Source: an uncultured Bacteroidales bacterium
GTDB lineage: Bacteria; Bacteroidota; Bacteroidia; Bacteroidales; UBA3824
Assembly (NCBI GenBank): GCA_905234655.1
Contig: CAJOJG010000019.1
Location: forward strand, 1 to 59,225
Length of the DNA: 59,225 bases
Direction: 5' to 3'
The translations under genes were made by a program, and so were the position numbers. Shown here in pieces: positions 44,575 through 54,215 of this stretch (position 1 is the first letter of the stretch; every line of letters starts with the position of its first letter). The notes under the pieces were generated by a model. The model was not told where the DNA came from, made no database searches, and saw nothing but the letters and a program-made list of their open reading frames with translations.

Positions 44575-44596
44575 TTAACGCTAATTCTTTAAGACA

Positions 44597-46261
44597 ATGA
44601 AACAAAGCAAATTCAAAATAGGAACTGCGGCAGCCTTGGGACTGGTCGCTTTGGGAGTTGCATCGTGTAGCGAGAGTTTTCTGGATGTGGAGTCTAAGAC
44701 CGAGTCTACCACCGCCAACTTCTACCAAAAGGATTCTGACGCTTACAGGGCTTTGATTGGCTGTTACGACGGCTGGCAGTGCACTGTTGCGAGTGGTCCT
44801 ACATTCACATTCCAACATACATCGATGTTGCTTTCCGACGAGTGTTTCGGCGCGTATGGAGTTTCGGACGCCCGTAATGCCCAGGTCATCGACCGTTTTG
44901 ACCTCGGTCAGGACAATTCCCAGGTCAACCTCTTCAACACCCTTTGGGAACTCTATTACAAGGCCATCTACCGCTGCAATATGCTCATCAACAACATGGG
45001 CGGCAACGAGTCAGAAGAAGTCAAGAACTATGTCGGGCAGGCGAAGGCAATCCGTGCATTCTGCTACTTCGACATGGTGCGCCTTTTCGAGCGTGTGCCC
45101 CTCGTACTGACGGAGACGCAGGAGAATATCCCACAGTCAGAACCCGCACAGACTTATGCGCAGATTGTAAGCGACTTGAAGTCTGCCATCGAGTCGATTT
45201 CCGAGGCTCAAAACAACAATGCCGGTGTTCCTGCATACGACGGCTTCATCACCAAGTATTCTGCTGAGGCGATGTTGGCTCGTGTATATCTGTTCTACAG
45301 CGGCTATTATGGCTCGGATCCCGAGGGTTGTTCCAAGGCAGACGCACTTGCGGCTGTTGAAGACGTGATTTCGAGCAAGAAGTTTGACCTTGTGGAGAAT
45401 TTCAAGGATCTTTGGCCGGCTTCTGCCGCCGAGGCATACAACGGCGCGGCAGATTGGTCGCCGCTTGAGCACACCACCTACGAGCGTGGCAACAAGGAGT
45501 GCGTCCTGACACTCAAATTCAATTATACCGCCGACTACAACGGCAACAACGACGGCAACCGCACGATATGCCAGGTTTCCATGGGACGTGGCTCAGTCTA
45601 TGCGTATCCATACGGTCAGGGCTGGAGTTCCTGCTCGGTAAATCCAAAGCTCGTCAACGCGTTTGGCAGCAACGACAGCCGCAAGTCGGCATCCATTATC
45701 GACTGTGCTGGCGAAGGTGTGGAAAGCGCGCAGGATTTCGTGTCGAAAGCCCTCAAAGACCAGCGCGAATATACTGGATATTTCAACAAGAAGTTCACTG
45801 CGCTTGCCGAATACAAGAACGGCACGCTTCAGTCCGCAATCCAAGACCTCATGGCAGGCGACTGGCAGATTTCGCAATGCCAGGATTATGTAATCATCCG
45901 CTACGCCGACGTACTTCTCATGGCGGCGGAGCTTGGCAGCAGCAATGCCTCGGACTACTTTGGCAAGGTTCATAGCCGCGCCACGGGTTCCAACGGCACA
46001 TACTCGCTCGAAAACCTCAAGAGCGAGCGTCGTCTTGAGTTTGCATTCGAGGGCATACGCTACTGGGATCTTCTTCGTTGGGGATTGCAAGATGCGGCAA
46101 ACACAATCGCCGAATCGGGATTGGTGACTAAGACTGCCGGAAACGACGATGTCGTGGTCATAGACGCCGCCAACATCACTGCCAAGCGCGGCTTCATGCA
46201 GATTCCCCAGACTCAGATTTCGCTTTCAAACGGCGTTTTGACGCAAAACCAAGGATGGTAA
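44597..46261 (+). CDS. SusD/RagB-family surface glycan-binding lipoprotein
   Basis: The 554-residue lipoprotein (LVALGVASCSESFLDVES) has the SusD layout: TPR-like helices in the N-terminal half (LFNTLWELYYKAIYRCNMLI; AKAIRAFCYFDMVRLFERVPLV) and the C-terminal signature LKSERRLEFAFEGIRYWDLLRWG. It forms the hinged lid over SusC and binds the incoming oligosaccharide. It follows susC after 22 bases. The FEGIRYWDLLRWG end is intact. Confidence 0.96.
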   Translation: MKQSKFKIGTAAALGLVALGVASCSESFLDVESKTESTTANFYQKDSDAYRALIGCYDGWQCTVASGPTFTFQHTSMLLSDECFGAYGVSDARNAQVIDRFDLGQDNSQVNLFNTLWELYYKAIYRCNMLINNMGGNESEEVKNYVGQAKAIRAFCYFDMVRLFERVPLVLTETQENIPQSEPAQTYAQIVSDLKSAIESISEAQNNNAGVPAYDGFITKYSAEAMLARVYLFYSGYYGSDPEGCSKADALAAVEDVISSKKFDLVENFKDLWPASAAEAYNGAADWSPLEHTTYERGNKECVLTLKFNYTADYNGNNDGNRTICQVSMGRGSVYAYPYGQGWSSCSVNPKLVNAFGSNDSRKSASIIDCAGEGVESAQDFVSKALKDQREYTGYFNKKFTALAEYKNGTLQSAIQDLMAGDWQISQCQDYVIIRYADVLLMAAELGSSNASDYFGKVHSRATGSNGTYSLENLKSERRLEFAFEGIRYWDLLRWGLQDAANTIAESGLVTKTAGNDDVVVIDAANITAKRGFMQIPQTQISLSNGVLTQNQGW

Positions 46262-46297
46262 GTCCAAGTCATAATTAACTTTTAAATTGGTAAAGAA

Positions 46298-48301
46298 ATG
46301 AAATCCAAAATTCTAATTTCAATGCTTGCAGGCGCCGCGCTACTTGTGCCGTCCTGCACGCCCGACGAATATGACCTTGGCAGCAAGGGCGTAGAGTCGG
46401 CGCAGCTTGCTGAGGGCTTGGCTTTTGACGTGTCTATCGACCAAACCACCAACAAGGTAACATATTCGACGCTTCCATCTATCGGCACAGACAAGACTGT
46501 ATGCTGGGACTTCTCTAATGTCGGCGGTGGATACGTCCAGCAGCGTGAAGGCTCGTTTTCAGTGCCCTTTGCCGGCAAATACTATGCTTTCTTCGGCGTA
46601 ATGACCCAGGGCGGCTACGTGCAGTCTGACACTATATGGCTCGATTTCCAAAACACCAATGGCGCGCTCCTGACCGACCCGATGTGGAGTAAACTCGCCG
46701 GTGGTAGCGGCAAGTCGAAAACTTGGGTCATGGATCTTGATGCTGACGGTGTCAGCAAATACTGGCCGAGTATGCTTGGATATTACGGCGTTGACGACAA
46801 CTACAACAACGTAAATGGCGGTTTCTCTGCGCTCGGCGACGGTTTCGACTCTTGGAACTGGTTCCCGGACTGGGCAGGGAACACATGGCTCACCGGTGAT
46901 GTCCTCAAAGACTGGGGTACGATGACTTTCGACCTCATCAATGGTGCTAATGTCACGGTAAATGATGTTGATAATGGCAACAGCAAGGGTACGTTCATAA
47001 TCGACACCGACAAGCACACCATCACGCTGACGAATGCAAAGATACTGCATCTCTCCAACTTCGACGGTGTTTCGACTAACTGGAACGCTGAACTGAAAAT
47101 CCTGTCCCTCACCGACCACACGTTACAAATCGCCGTGTTGCGCGACAATTCTGACGAAGGCCCGTGTCTGCTTGGATTCTCGTACATATCGGAGGAAGCG
47201 TATAACAACCCCGACCTCCTGCCCAAGGAAGATAATGGCAACAGCGGCAGTCCGGCTGCTGCGCCTGTTAGCCCGTCGCTGCCGAGCGACCTCAATACTG
47301 CCATCACTGTCCCGACCTCAAAGTCGCAGACCTACATCATCAGCGAGGAATCCCCGTATGACTGGTTGTGGTGGAACGGCGCAAACTCGACGTGGGAGAC
47401 TAATGGCTTTAAGTCTAGCGCTCCCCCGTTTTATCCGTCATGGGCTCCAACAATGACAGGTTTCGATTCATTCGCCCTCACCCTCGAAAGTACAAGCGAC
47501 AACGGTGGCGAGTACACGTTCGTTGACTTTGACGAAAACGAAACGACTGGAAAGTACACCATTTCAGATAGCAAAATTGTCTTCGACAAAGAACTTTCAT
47601 TGGCAAAAGCTTCTAACGACCTGCGCACTGTCAATTTCACAGGCACTGAGTTCTACGTTTTGGGCATCGACACCGATGAAGGCACGTTGCAGATTGGACT
47701 TCCCGATACGAAGGACGCTGAAACCGGCATCACAAACCAATACAGTGTGCTAAACCTCGTCCTCAAACCCGCAGGCGCTGTAGTCGCTGGTCCAACTAAG
47801 ATAGCCGTTGACAACAGCCTGATTAAATACGGCGACTTGGAGGGTAACAGCAATCTTCGAATCGAACTTTACAATGAGTACGGCTCAGGAACGTTTGCAA
47901 ATCCGCCATTCAACACAAGCAAAGTCAAGTTCAAGCAGAAACTTTCTGTGACATTCACAATCAGCGGACTTGGAACACTGTCCAACGGTTGTGTCGGCGC
48001 GATAGGATGCTCAATCGACTGGTCGTTCAACGGCTCTGACGGCGGTACGGACATCACCCACCAGAACGCAAACATCACAGGTGACGGAACTTACACAGTG
48101 TCCATAACCAACAATACTGGCGCGTCCATCAAGATTGACAAACTTAACGTTTTTGTAATCGACATTCTTGGTGTCGGCGCGAACTTAAGCGACGACAAGG
48201 ACAAATACGTTGACAATTCGACATCGTACTTCCTCACCGCCGGTGACAGCGGCTCATGCGAAAACATCACGTTGACTGTGGATTCATTCGAGGTGGAGTA
48301 A
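46298..48301 (+). CDS. Surface glycan-binding lipoprotein (SusE/F position), modular
   Basis: This 667-residue lipoprotein (LAGAALLVPSCTPDE) sits in the SGBP position after susD. After a short N-terminal domain, residues about 140-310 form a module with WGTMTFDLINGANV, HTITLTNAKILHLSNF, ELKILSLTDHTLQIAVLRD; a related module follows (about 345-500: YDWLWWNGANSTWE, EGTLQIGLPD), then a C-terminal one (YGDLEGNSNLRIELYNEYG, KLSVTFTISGLG). The downstream lipoprotein carries close versions of the first and last modules. It probably binds the polysaccharide on the surface; no catalytic motif is seen. Confidence 0.82.
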   Translation: MKSKILISMLAGAALLVPSCTPDEYDLGSKGVESAQLAEGLAFDVSIDQTTNKVTYSTLPSIGTDKTVCWDFSNVGGGYVQQREGSFSVPFAGKYYAFFGVMTQGGYVQSDTIWLDFQNTNGALLTDPMWSKLAGGSGKSKTWVMDLDADGVSKYWPSMLGYYGVDDNYNNVNGGFSALGDGFDSWNWFPDWAGNTWLTGDVLKDWGTMTFDLINGANVTVNDVDNGNSKGTFIIDTDKHTITLTNAKILHLSNFDGVSTNWNAELKILSLTDHTLQIAVLRDNSDEGPCLLGFSYISEEAYNNPDLLPKEDNGNSGSPAAAPVSPSLPSDLNTAITVPTSKSQTYIISEESPYDWLWWNGANSTWETNGFKSSAPPFYPSWAPTMTGFDSFALTLESTSDNGGEYTFVDFDENETTGKYTISDSKIVFDKELSLAKASNDLRTVNFTGTEFYVLGIDTDEGTLQIGLPDTKDAETGITNQYSVLNLVLKPAGAVVAGPTKIAVDNSLIKYGDLEGNSNLRIELYNEYGSGTFANPPFNTSKVKFKQKLSVTFTISGLGTLSNGCVGAIGCSIDWSFNGSDGGTDITHQNANITGDGTYTVSITNNTGASIKIDKLNVFVIDILGVGANLSDDKDKYVDNSTSYFLTAGDSGSCENITLTVDSFEVE

Positions 48302-48341
48302 GTGACATTTTTGGAAAACAAATTTCAAGAAAGGCAACAAT

Positions 48342-50948
48342 ATGAAAGCAAAATATTTATTAGGAATGTTGGCTATCGTCGTCGGAAGCGTCTTCTCGTC
48401 CTGCGACGACGAGGAGAATTACAGCCCGGCCACAGGACAACTGGTAGGTTCGGTCACTACCGGCGAGGCGACCGTAACAGCCAACAGCGCGACGCTCAAC
48501 GGAACTTTTTCCGGCGACCTCTCGTCGCAGTCTGCCGCAAGGCTCTCTGCCGGTTTTAACTTCGGCGACTCAGAGAACGCGCTTGTAGCGACTATAGGTT
48601 CTATCGATGGAAACTCGATAACGCTCCCCTTGGAAGGACTTGTCACAAACAAGACCTATTACTATCAGGCGTTCCTCACCCTCCAGGGCAAGGTGACATA
48701 CTCTGGTGAAATCAAGTCGTTCACCACCACAGATGCAAGCGTGTCTACAGTGGCAGCTACGGCCACAAGCTCATTCGCTGCGACACTTGGCGGAAAGGTC
48801 ACGAACCTGCCCGCCGGTGCGACTGTGGGCGTTAAAGTTTCGTCCAAGCAGGGACAGTCCGAGCGGGGTGTGAACTATACAGTCGCTGAACCTAAGGATG
48901 ATTTTTCCGTAACTGTCAGCGGCTTCATGCCTGGCATTACGTATTACTACCGTCCATACGTCAATATCGGCTCCGGCATCGTGTACGGCGAGGAACAATC
49001 TTTCACAACGAGTGATTTCAAACTAAATGTCGATGAAGACCTCGTAGACTTGGGACTTTCCACAAAATGGTGCAAGTACAACATCGGTGCCTCAAAACCA
49101 TCTGAAATGGGTGGACTGTTCGGTTTTGGCGATGTGGCTGGCTTCAATACTTCAACCAGTGCCGACGACTACTCCTCGTCTGACATTTACAAGACCAACA
49201 ACGATGTCTGCTACATTAGCCTTGGCAAAGCTACCCTGCCGTCCGCAGCAGAGTGGGAAGAACTCTTCCAGCTCTGTAAAAAGGAATGGAAACAGGTGGA
49301 CGGTGTATATGGCTATGAGTTCACTGGCCCTAACGGCAACAGCATTTTCTTACCGGCGGCGGGTAGCCGCAATGGTGATGCTGTAAGCGGCGAGGGTGAA
49401 ACTGGCGTATATCTGACAGGCTCGATTTCGTCGGCTGATGGATATTGCGATGCATATTCTTTCTCCGCCAATGGCGCTGGCAAGACCGTGTCGCCTACTT
49501 TTGTGGCTCTTTCCGTCCGTCCGGTGTCTACTGCTAAAATAGTCAAACTGGACAAATCCTTAATCTGTAATACCTGGTTTATCGACATCAAACCCGATGG
49601 TTCACACGTGACGTTCCCCAGTCCTATGTACTACTACGGAACTGACGACAGTTGGGCCACCGTGTCAAACACTGAGCCCATTATCGGCGACACTTGGAGT
49701 TGGCAGCTTGACTATGCTGGTAATACATGGGTATGTGAGGCCAAGAATTATGGTTGCATGACCTTCAATGAGGACGGTACAGTCGTCATAAAGCGCGCCG
49801 ATTCCGAGGAGGAGACCGGCACTTACACCGTTGACGAAGACAATAAGACAATTACCCTGAGCATCGACGTTCTCAGCCTTTCTAATTTCGACGACGCGGT
49901 TACCAACCGTAAGACCGAACTTAAAATAATGTCGCTCACAGAAAACTCGCTTCAGATTGGTGTTCTTCGTGACGAAAATCCGTGTACATTGGTATTCAAC
50001 TATGTCCCAGACTCCGAATACAACGGCTTTGAAGCAAAGCTCACCTGCTATTCCAACGCAGAAGGCGACGTAAGCGATGCTTGGGCGTCGGCATCCAAAA
50101 TGATTGTACCTAAAGACGGTGGCCAGTATACACTCAAATTCACCACGACAAATCCGAGGAGCCGTGGGTCTGTATATCTCATCGACATTGTTGGTCTTGC
50201 GCAGAAATACCCGAACTCTTTCGTCAAAATCGACAACATCAAGAAAGATGGCGTAGACCTGCCTTTCGATGCGTCGAGATTCTTCTACGGCGATATTGAG
50301 GGCAACGGAAACTACCGCATCGAACTCGCCAACATTTGGGGTGCCGGTCATAATGATGGGTGGAATGGCATAGCTGACAACCCGTTCACAACTGCTGGCG
50401 GCGAGGCTGGTGACAATGGCCCGGCGGAACTCGCTTTCAATGAATCTTTCGAGGTAACATTCACTATCGTGTCGCTTTCGACGAACTACGCTGGCTCGTA
50501 TGACGTAAACCTTATTACAATCAACCCGGATTGGGGCGGTACATGGGGTACAAAGGCTGGTTCTATCGATGTCAAGTTCGAAGGGAACAAGTATTTCATC
50601 GAGCCTACCACAATCGACTTCACATACACAGACGCATATACCAACTATAGTGCTGGCTCGATAATGACTTTCTTCCAGGTTGAAAACTTCCCTTTCATGC
50701 AGCCTGATGTCACGTTTAATGGCATTGAGATTGACGGAACTGCACTTACTGGCTATGACGCTTCCAAGGTTATCAACTCGTCGGAAGGTGCTAATTACCG
50801 TTACGAGTTGTGGAACTGCTATGGCGCGACGGGCAGTGCTGGTTGCGCATTTGGAACACGCGACGGCGACGTCATCAAGGAACTTGGGTTCAGCTCGTCG
50901 TTGAAAATAAGTTTCACCGTCAACAGCCTGTTCCCCAAGGTGAAATAG
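48342..50948 (+). CDS. Second surface glycan-binding lipoprotein, modular
   Basis: The 868-residue lipoprotein (IVVGSVFSSCDDEEN) has two fibronectin-III-like domains (about 35-130 and 130-220: TYYYQAFLTLQGKVTYSG, TYYYRPYVNIGSGIVYG), a FISUMP-type domain (about 228-380: EDLVDLGLSTKWCKYNIGAS, FLPAAGSRNGD, FVALSVRPVS), then a module like the one in the preceding protein (YGCMTFNEDGTVVI, KTITLSIDVLSLSNF, ELKIMSLTENSLQIGVLRD) and two C-terminal modules (YGDIEGNGNYRIELANIWG; ANYRYELWNCYGATG). It is likely an SGBP that extends from the outer membrane. Confidence 0.82.
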   Translation: MKAKYLLGMLAIVVGSVFSSCDDEENYSPATGQLVGSVTTGEATVTANSATLNGTFSGDLSSQSAARLSAGFNFGDSENALVATIGSIDGNSITLPLEGLVTNKTYYYQAFLTLQGKVTYSGEIKSFTTTDASVSTVAATATSSFAATLGGKVTNLPAGATVGVKVSSKQGQSERGVNYTVAEPKDDFSVTVSGFMPGITYYYRPYVNIGSGIVYGEEQSFTTSDFKLNVDEDLVDLGLSTKWCKYNIGASKPSEMGGLFGFGDVAGFNTSTSADDYSSSDIYKTNNDVCYISLGKATLPSAAEWEELFQLCKKEWKQVDGVYGYEFTGPNGNSIFLPAAGSRNGDAVSGEGETGVYLTGSISSADGYCDAYSFSANGAGKTVSPTFVALSVRPVSTAKIVKLDKSLICNTWFIDIKPDGSHVTFPSPMYYYGTDDSWATVSNTEPIIGDTWSWQLDYAGNTWVCEAKNYGCMTFNEDGTVVIKRADSEEETGTYTVDEDNKTITLSIDVLSLSNFDDAVTNRKTELKIMSLTENSLQIGVLRDENPCTLVFNYVPDSEYNGFEAKLTCYSNAEGDVSDAWASASKMIVPKDGGQYTLKFTTTNPRSRGSVYLIDIVGLAQKYPNSFVKIDNIKKDGVDLPFDASRFFYGDIEGNGNYRIELANIWGAGHNDGWNGIADNPFTTAGGEAGDNGPAELAFNESFEVTFTIVSLSTNYAGSYDVNLITINPDWGGTWGTKAGSIDVKFEGNKYFIEPTTIDFTYTDAYTNYSAGSIMTFFQVENFPFMQPDVTFNGIEIDGTALTGYDASKVINSSEGANYRYELWNCYGATGSAGCAFGTRDGDVIKELGFSSSLKISFTVNSLFPKVK

Positions 50949-50962
50949 TATTTGCGTGACAC

Positions 50963-51024
50963 ACTTAAATCGTTATAAAATCCGAGGGATTTCGACAATC
51001 GTCGGAATCCCTTGTGATTTAAGT
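50963..51024 (+). other. Nested inverted repeat between the SGBP and GH5 genes
   Basis: The 120-base gap holds an inner hairpin, GGGATTTCGAC (50986-50996) with GTCGGAATCCC (51001-51011), 11 pairs with one G-U and a four-base loop, enclosed by ACTTAAATC (50963-50971) with GATTTAAGT (51016-51024). No T-tract follows. It may slow transcription, protect mRNA ends or be a processing site that sets GH5 level. Confidence 0.65.
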
Positions 51025-51068
51025 AAAATGATAGAGCATTGAAGTTTAATTTAAAATAAGGAATTGTT

Positions 51069-52844
51069 ATGACAAAACTAAGAAAATTATTCGTGCCGCT
51101 GATGGCGGTGCTGTTTGTCTTTTCGTCGGTATCGTGCGGCGACGACGACGATGACAATGGCGGCGTGTCGTCCGATTTTATTGTCGGAAAGACATCAATA
51201 ACATTCGCGGCATCTGGCGGCGATCAGGAAGTGGCTGTGCAAAGTCCGAGCGCAGTGACAATGACACCTGCTGAAAGTTGGGTGAAAGTCTCGCCCAAAT
51301 CAGTGTCGAGTAATGTCTACAAGTTCACTATTTCCGCTGATGCCAACCTGAGCGGCGACGAGCGCAAGACGACGATTGCCGTCTCTGCTGGTGCTAACAC
51401 TGCGTCCATTGAGGTTTCGCAAGCCGTGGGCGATGTGGTCGCTATTGACGCTGGCAGTAAGTCGTTCACAATCACGAAAGACGGCGGCGCTATCACAGTG
51501 AAGTTCAAACATTCAGGGGACTATTCTTCCAAAATTACAGTTCCATGGATTTCGAAACCGGTTTCAAAGGCTATGGTTGACGGAAGCGAGTCTTTTGTGG
51601 TTTCCTCTAACACCCTTGCCCGCGACCGCATTGGCTACATCGTCTATTCAAGCAAGGACAATGTTGACACGGTTACAGTTGTTCAGGAAAAAGGCGCGGA
51701 GTCAGAATCATTACCTTACGGCGCTACAGCAATGGAAATTGCAAAAAACATGTATCCTGGATGGAACCTCGGCAATACAATGGAGGCGTCGGGTGGCGAA
51801 ACTTCGTGGCAGTCAACAAAGACCACTCAGGAAATTATCGATTATGTGAAGTCGCTCGGATTTCGTTCCGTCCGCATCCCGTGTTCGTGGTATATCCATT
51901 GCACAAAGTCTGGAGACTACACGATTGATGCAAGCTGGATGGCTCGCGTAAAAGAGGTGGTCGATTATTGCATTAATGATGATTTGTACGTTGTCCTTAA
52001 CGACCACTATGACGGCGACTGGATTGAGGAAAGTGGATTCAAGGACATCACAGCCTCAAAGGTGGACGAACTTTGTGGAATTATGGGCAATTTATGGACT
52101 CAGATTGCCAACGAGTTCAAGGATTATGACAACCATCTTCTTTTTGCCGGTCTGAACGAGCCTTTCCAATCTAATAATTCTTCGTCCGTTGAAGATAAAG
52201 TCGCCACCCTTGTGAAGTATGAACAGGCATTTGTAGACGCAGTGCGCGCCACTGGCGGTAATAATGCCAGTCGAATCTTGGTTGTCCAGGGACCCGCCAC
52301 CGACATCGACCTCACCCTCAAACATTACAATACTTTGCCGGTTGACAATGTCAAGGACGCGATGATGGTGGAGGTACACTATTATTCACCATGGAATTTC
52401 TGCGGCATGGAGTCTAATGAAAGCTGGGGCAGCATGTTTTTCTACTGGGGCGCCGAAAACCACCTTTCTGGCAGCAGTTACAATGCAAATTGGGGTGAAG
52501 TCGACATGATGAAAGATTATTTTGGAAAGATGAGGGCAAGTTTCGCCGATAAAGGTCATCCAATCATCATTGGCGAATACGCGTGCCAATGGCGCGACCT
52601 TTCATCTTTGTCGTCTGAAAGCCAGGAAAAGCATAATGCGTCGGTCAAGGCGTTCTATAAGGCTGTGTCGCAGTATGGCCCTGAAAACGGCATGATACCG
52701 ATGACGTGGGACATTAACTACTGTAACAATGGTGGCACGAAGGGTACAATGACGCTTATCGACCGTAATTCACTCGAAGTATTCAACACTTTTGCCATGG
52801 AAGGCATCCAGGAAGGCAACGCCGCCGCCGTTTGGATGAAATAA
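51069..52844 (+). CDS. BACON-BACON-GH5 endo-glucanase/xyloglucanase lipoprotein
   Basis: The 591-residue protein has a lipoprotein signal with Cys23 (VFSSVSCGDDDDD), two BACON domains (about 36-120: ITFAASGGDQEVAV, WVKVSPKSV; and about 122-208) and a GH5 barrel (about 215-590). GWNLGNTMEA and RIPCSWYIH are typical of GH5 subfamily 4; the acid/base is Glu364 in GLNEPF and the nucleophile Glu503 in IIIGEYA. Surface GH5_4 enzymes with BACON domains start xyloglucan breakdown in characterised Bacteroides. It ends the susC operon; a strong terminator follows. Confidence 0.93.
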   Translation: MTKLRKLFVPLMAVLFVFSSVSCGDDDDDNGGVSSDFIVGKTSITFAASGGDQEVAVQSPSAVTMTPAESWVKVSPKSVSSNVYKFTISADANLSGDERKTTIAVSAGANTASIEVSQAVGDVVAIDAGSKSFTITKDGGAITVKFKHSGDYSSKITVPWISKPVSKAMVDGSESFVVSSNTLARDRIGYIVYSSKDNVDTVTVVQEKGAESESLPYGATAMEIAKNMYPGWNLGNTMEASGGETSWQSTKTTQEIIDYVKSLGFRSVRIPCSWYIHCTKSGDYTIDASWMARVKEVVDYCINDDLYVVLNDHYDGDWIEESGFKDITASKVDELCGIMGNLWTQIANEFKDYDNHLLFAGLNEPFQSNNSSSVEDKVATLVKYEQAFVDAVRATGGNNASRILVVQGPATDIDLTLKHYNTLPVDNVKDAMMVEVHYYSPWNFCGMESNESWGSMFFYWGAENHLSGSSYNANWGEVDMMKDYFGKMRASFADKGHPIIIGEYACQWRDLSSLSSESQEKHNASVKAFYKAVSQYGPENGMIPMTWDINYCNNGGTKGTMTLIDRNSLEVFNTFAMEGIQEGNAAAVWMK

Positions 52845-52871
52845 TCCACTGCATTCTGCGCACTTAAATTT

Positions 52872-52918
52872 CCCCCTCGAAAAATTGCAAACGACAAATT
52901 TTCGAGGGGGATTTTTTT
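52872..52918 (+). terminator. Terminator of the susC operon
   Basis: CCCCCTCGAAAAATT pairs with AATTTTCGAGGGGG around a short loop (52872-52910), followed by ATTTTTTT (52911-52918). It is 28 bases past the GH5 stop and, read in reverse, can also serve the convergent HD-domain gene. Confidence 0.92.
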
Positions 52919-52927
52919 ATGCGGCGA

Positions 52928-54163
52928 TTATGTCGCGTAGCAGACGAAGGATTTGATTACGGGCTTGCTGAGGGTCGAGACGTTAGAGATGTCGGACGCA
53001 GTGGCGATGTCCTTGATTTTGCCGTCCTTTTGGAGGATTTTTATGGCCTCGTTGTGGTGGCGGGAGTACGCCTTGTTGTAAAGTGAGCCCTTGATTACGA
53101 ACCTGTCGGCAAACTGCGCCGGGACGGTGTTTGAACGTATGATTTCATTCTTGATTTGCTCTATGCGCTCGTCGGGGATTTCGTTGTTAGAAACCTCAAT
53201 CTTGAACAACCGTCTGTCAATCAGGCGGGTGCAAAGTCGGGAGAGGATATAGTCGTCGCTGTCGCGCCATACCTTGATTGCGCAGATGATGTCGGAGTCG
53301 TCAAGCCGTGCAAAATGCTCGAGCGGTGTCACCCCGTCAAATTCAACGTGGATAAGGCCTTCAGTCACAACGTTTTTGAGGAAAAACTTAAGCGCGGGCG
53401 ACGCAAAAATGTCAACGCCCATCGCCACTAATTCCTTAGCGCGTTGTATGATGGCCTTGAGCATTTCTTCTGCCGCCACGACCGTCTTGTGTAGGTATAC
53501 TTGCCAATACATCAACCTCCTGGCAATCAGAAACTTCTCTATTGAATAAATGCCCTTTGCCTCGATTACTGGCTCGTCATTGTGGCACGTAAGCATCTGT
53601 ATGATTCTCGCACTGCCAATAACGCCATCGCTGACTCCAGTAAAAAAACTGTCACGGTTAAGGTAGTCGAGCCTGTCCATATCTAACTGACTGCTAACGA
53701 GTTTGTGTAGCAGACGGCATGGGTGTGTGTCGTTAAAGACACTGATTCCACCGCCGAGTTTGCCTTGGAAATCCCGGTCTATAATTTTCATGAACTCCTC
53801 GGAAATCTGTTCGTGTGACACGTTCGAGAAAAAACTGCTTTCCAAAGTGTGGGAAAATGGCCCGTGCCCGAGGTCGTGGAGAAGTATCGCGATGAGAGCC
53901 GACTCGCGGTCTTTTTCGTCGATGTTAAAGCCTTTATGGTCAAGCACATCCAGGGCGTTGCGCATGAGATGGGTCGCGCCTAAGGCGTGCTGGAACCTTG
54001 TGTGCATTGCCCCTGGATGGACTAAGTAGCTGAGACCCAACTGCTTGATGCGTCGTTGACGTTGGAACAGCGGGTGCTCTATGATGTCGAAAATCAGTTC
54101 GTTGTCGATGCTGATAAGTCCGTAGACCGGGTCGTTGACTATTTTGAGTTTATTAGTGCCCAT
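52928..54163 (-). CDS. HD-domain phosphohydrolase (dNTPase/SAMHD1-like)
   Basis: With the start at 54163 the protein has 411 residues. HD-fold metal residues are visible in HTRFQHALGATHLM (His), LLHDLGHGPFSH (His-Asp and second His) and LDMDRLDYLNRD (Asp). The family hydrolyses nucleotides, some members dNTPs. It is a single gene with its own -7 box; the Met at 54193 would lie upstream of the transcription start, so it is rejected. The neighbour relationship gives no further hint. Confidence 0.9.
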   Translation of the reverse strand: MGTNKLKIVNDPVYGLISIDNELIFDIIEHPLFQRQRRIKQLGLSYLVHPGAMHTRFQHALGATHLMRNALDVLDHKGFNIDEKDRESALIAILLHDLGHGPFSHTLESSFFSNVSHEQISEEFMKIIDRDFQGKLGGGISVFNDTHPCRLLHKLVSSQLDMDRLDYLNRDSFFTGVSDGVIGSARIIQMLTCHNDEPVIEAKGIYSIEKFLIARRLMYWQVYLHKTVVAAEEMLKAIIQRAKELVAMGVDIFASPALKFFLKNVVTEGLIHVEFDGVTPLEHFARLDDSDIICAIKVWRDSDDYILSRLCTRLIDRRLFKIEVSNNEIPDERIEQIKNEIIRSNTVPAQFADRFVIKGSLYNKAYSRHHNEAIKILQKDGKIKDIATASDISNVSTLSKPVIKSFVCYAT

Positions 54164-54190
54164 GACGTATAACATGTTGGTTAGTAGTCG

Positions 54191-54198
54191 CAAAGATA
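54191..54198 (-). promoter_or_regulatory. -7 box of the HD-domain gene
   Basis: TATCTTTG on the minus strand, an exact match, 27 bases before the preferred ATG at 54163. The -33 region is weak (TGTG). Confidence 0.5.
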
Positions 54199-54215
54199 GT
54201 TTATTTTTCGGAAAG

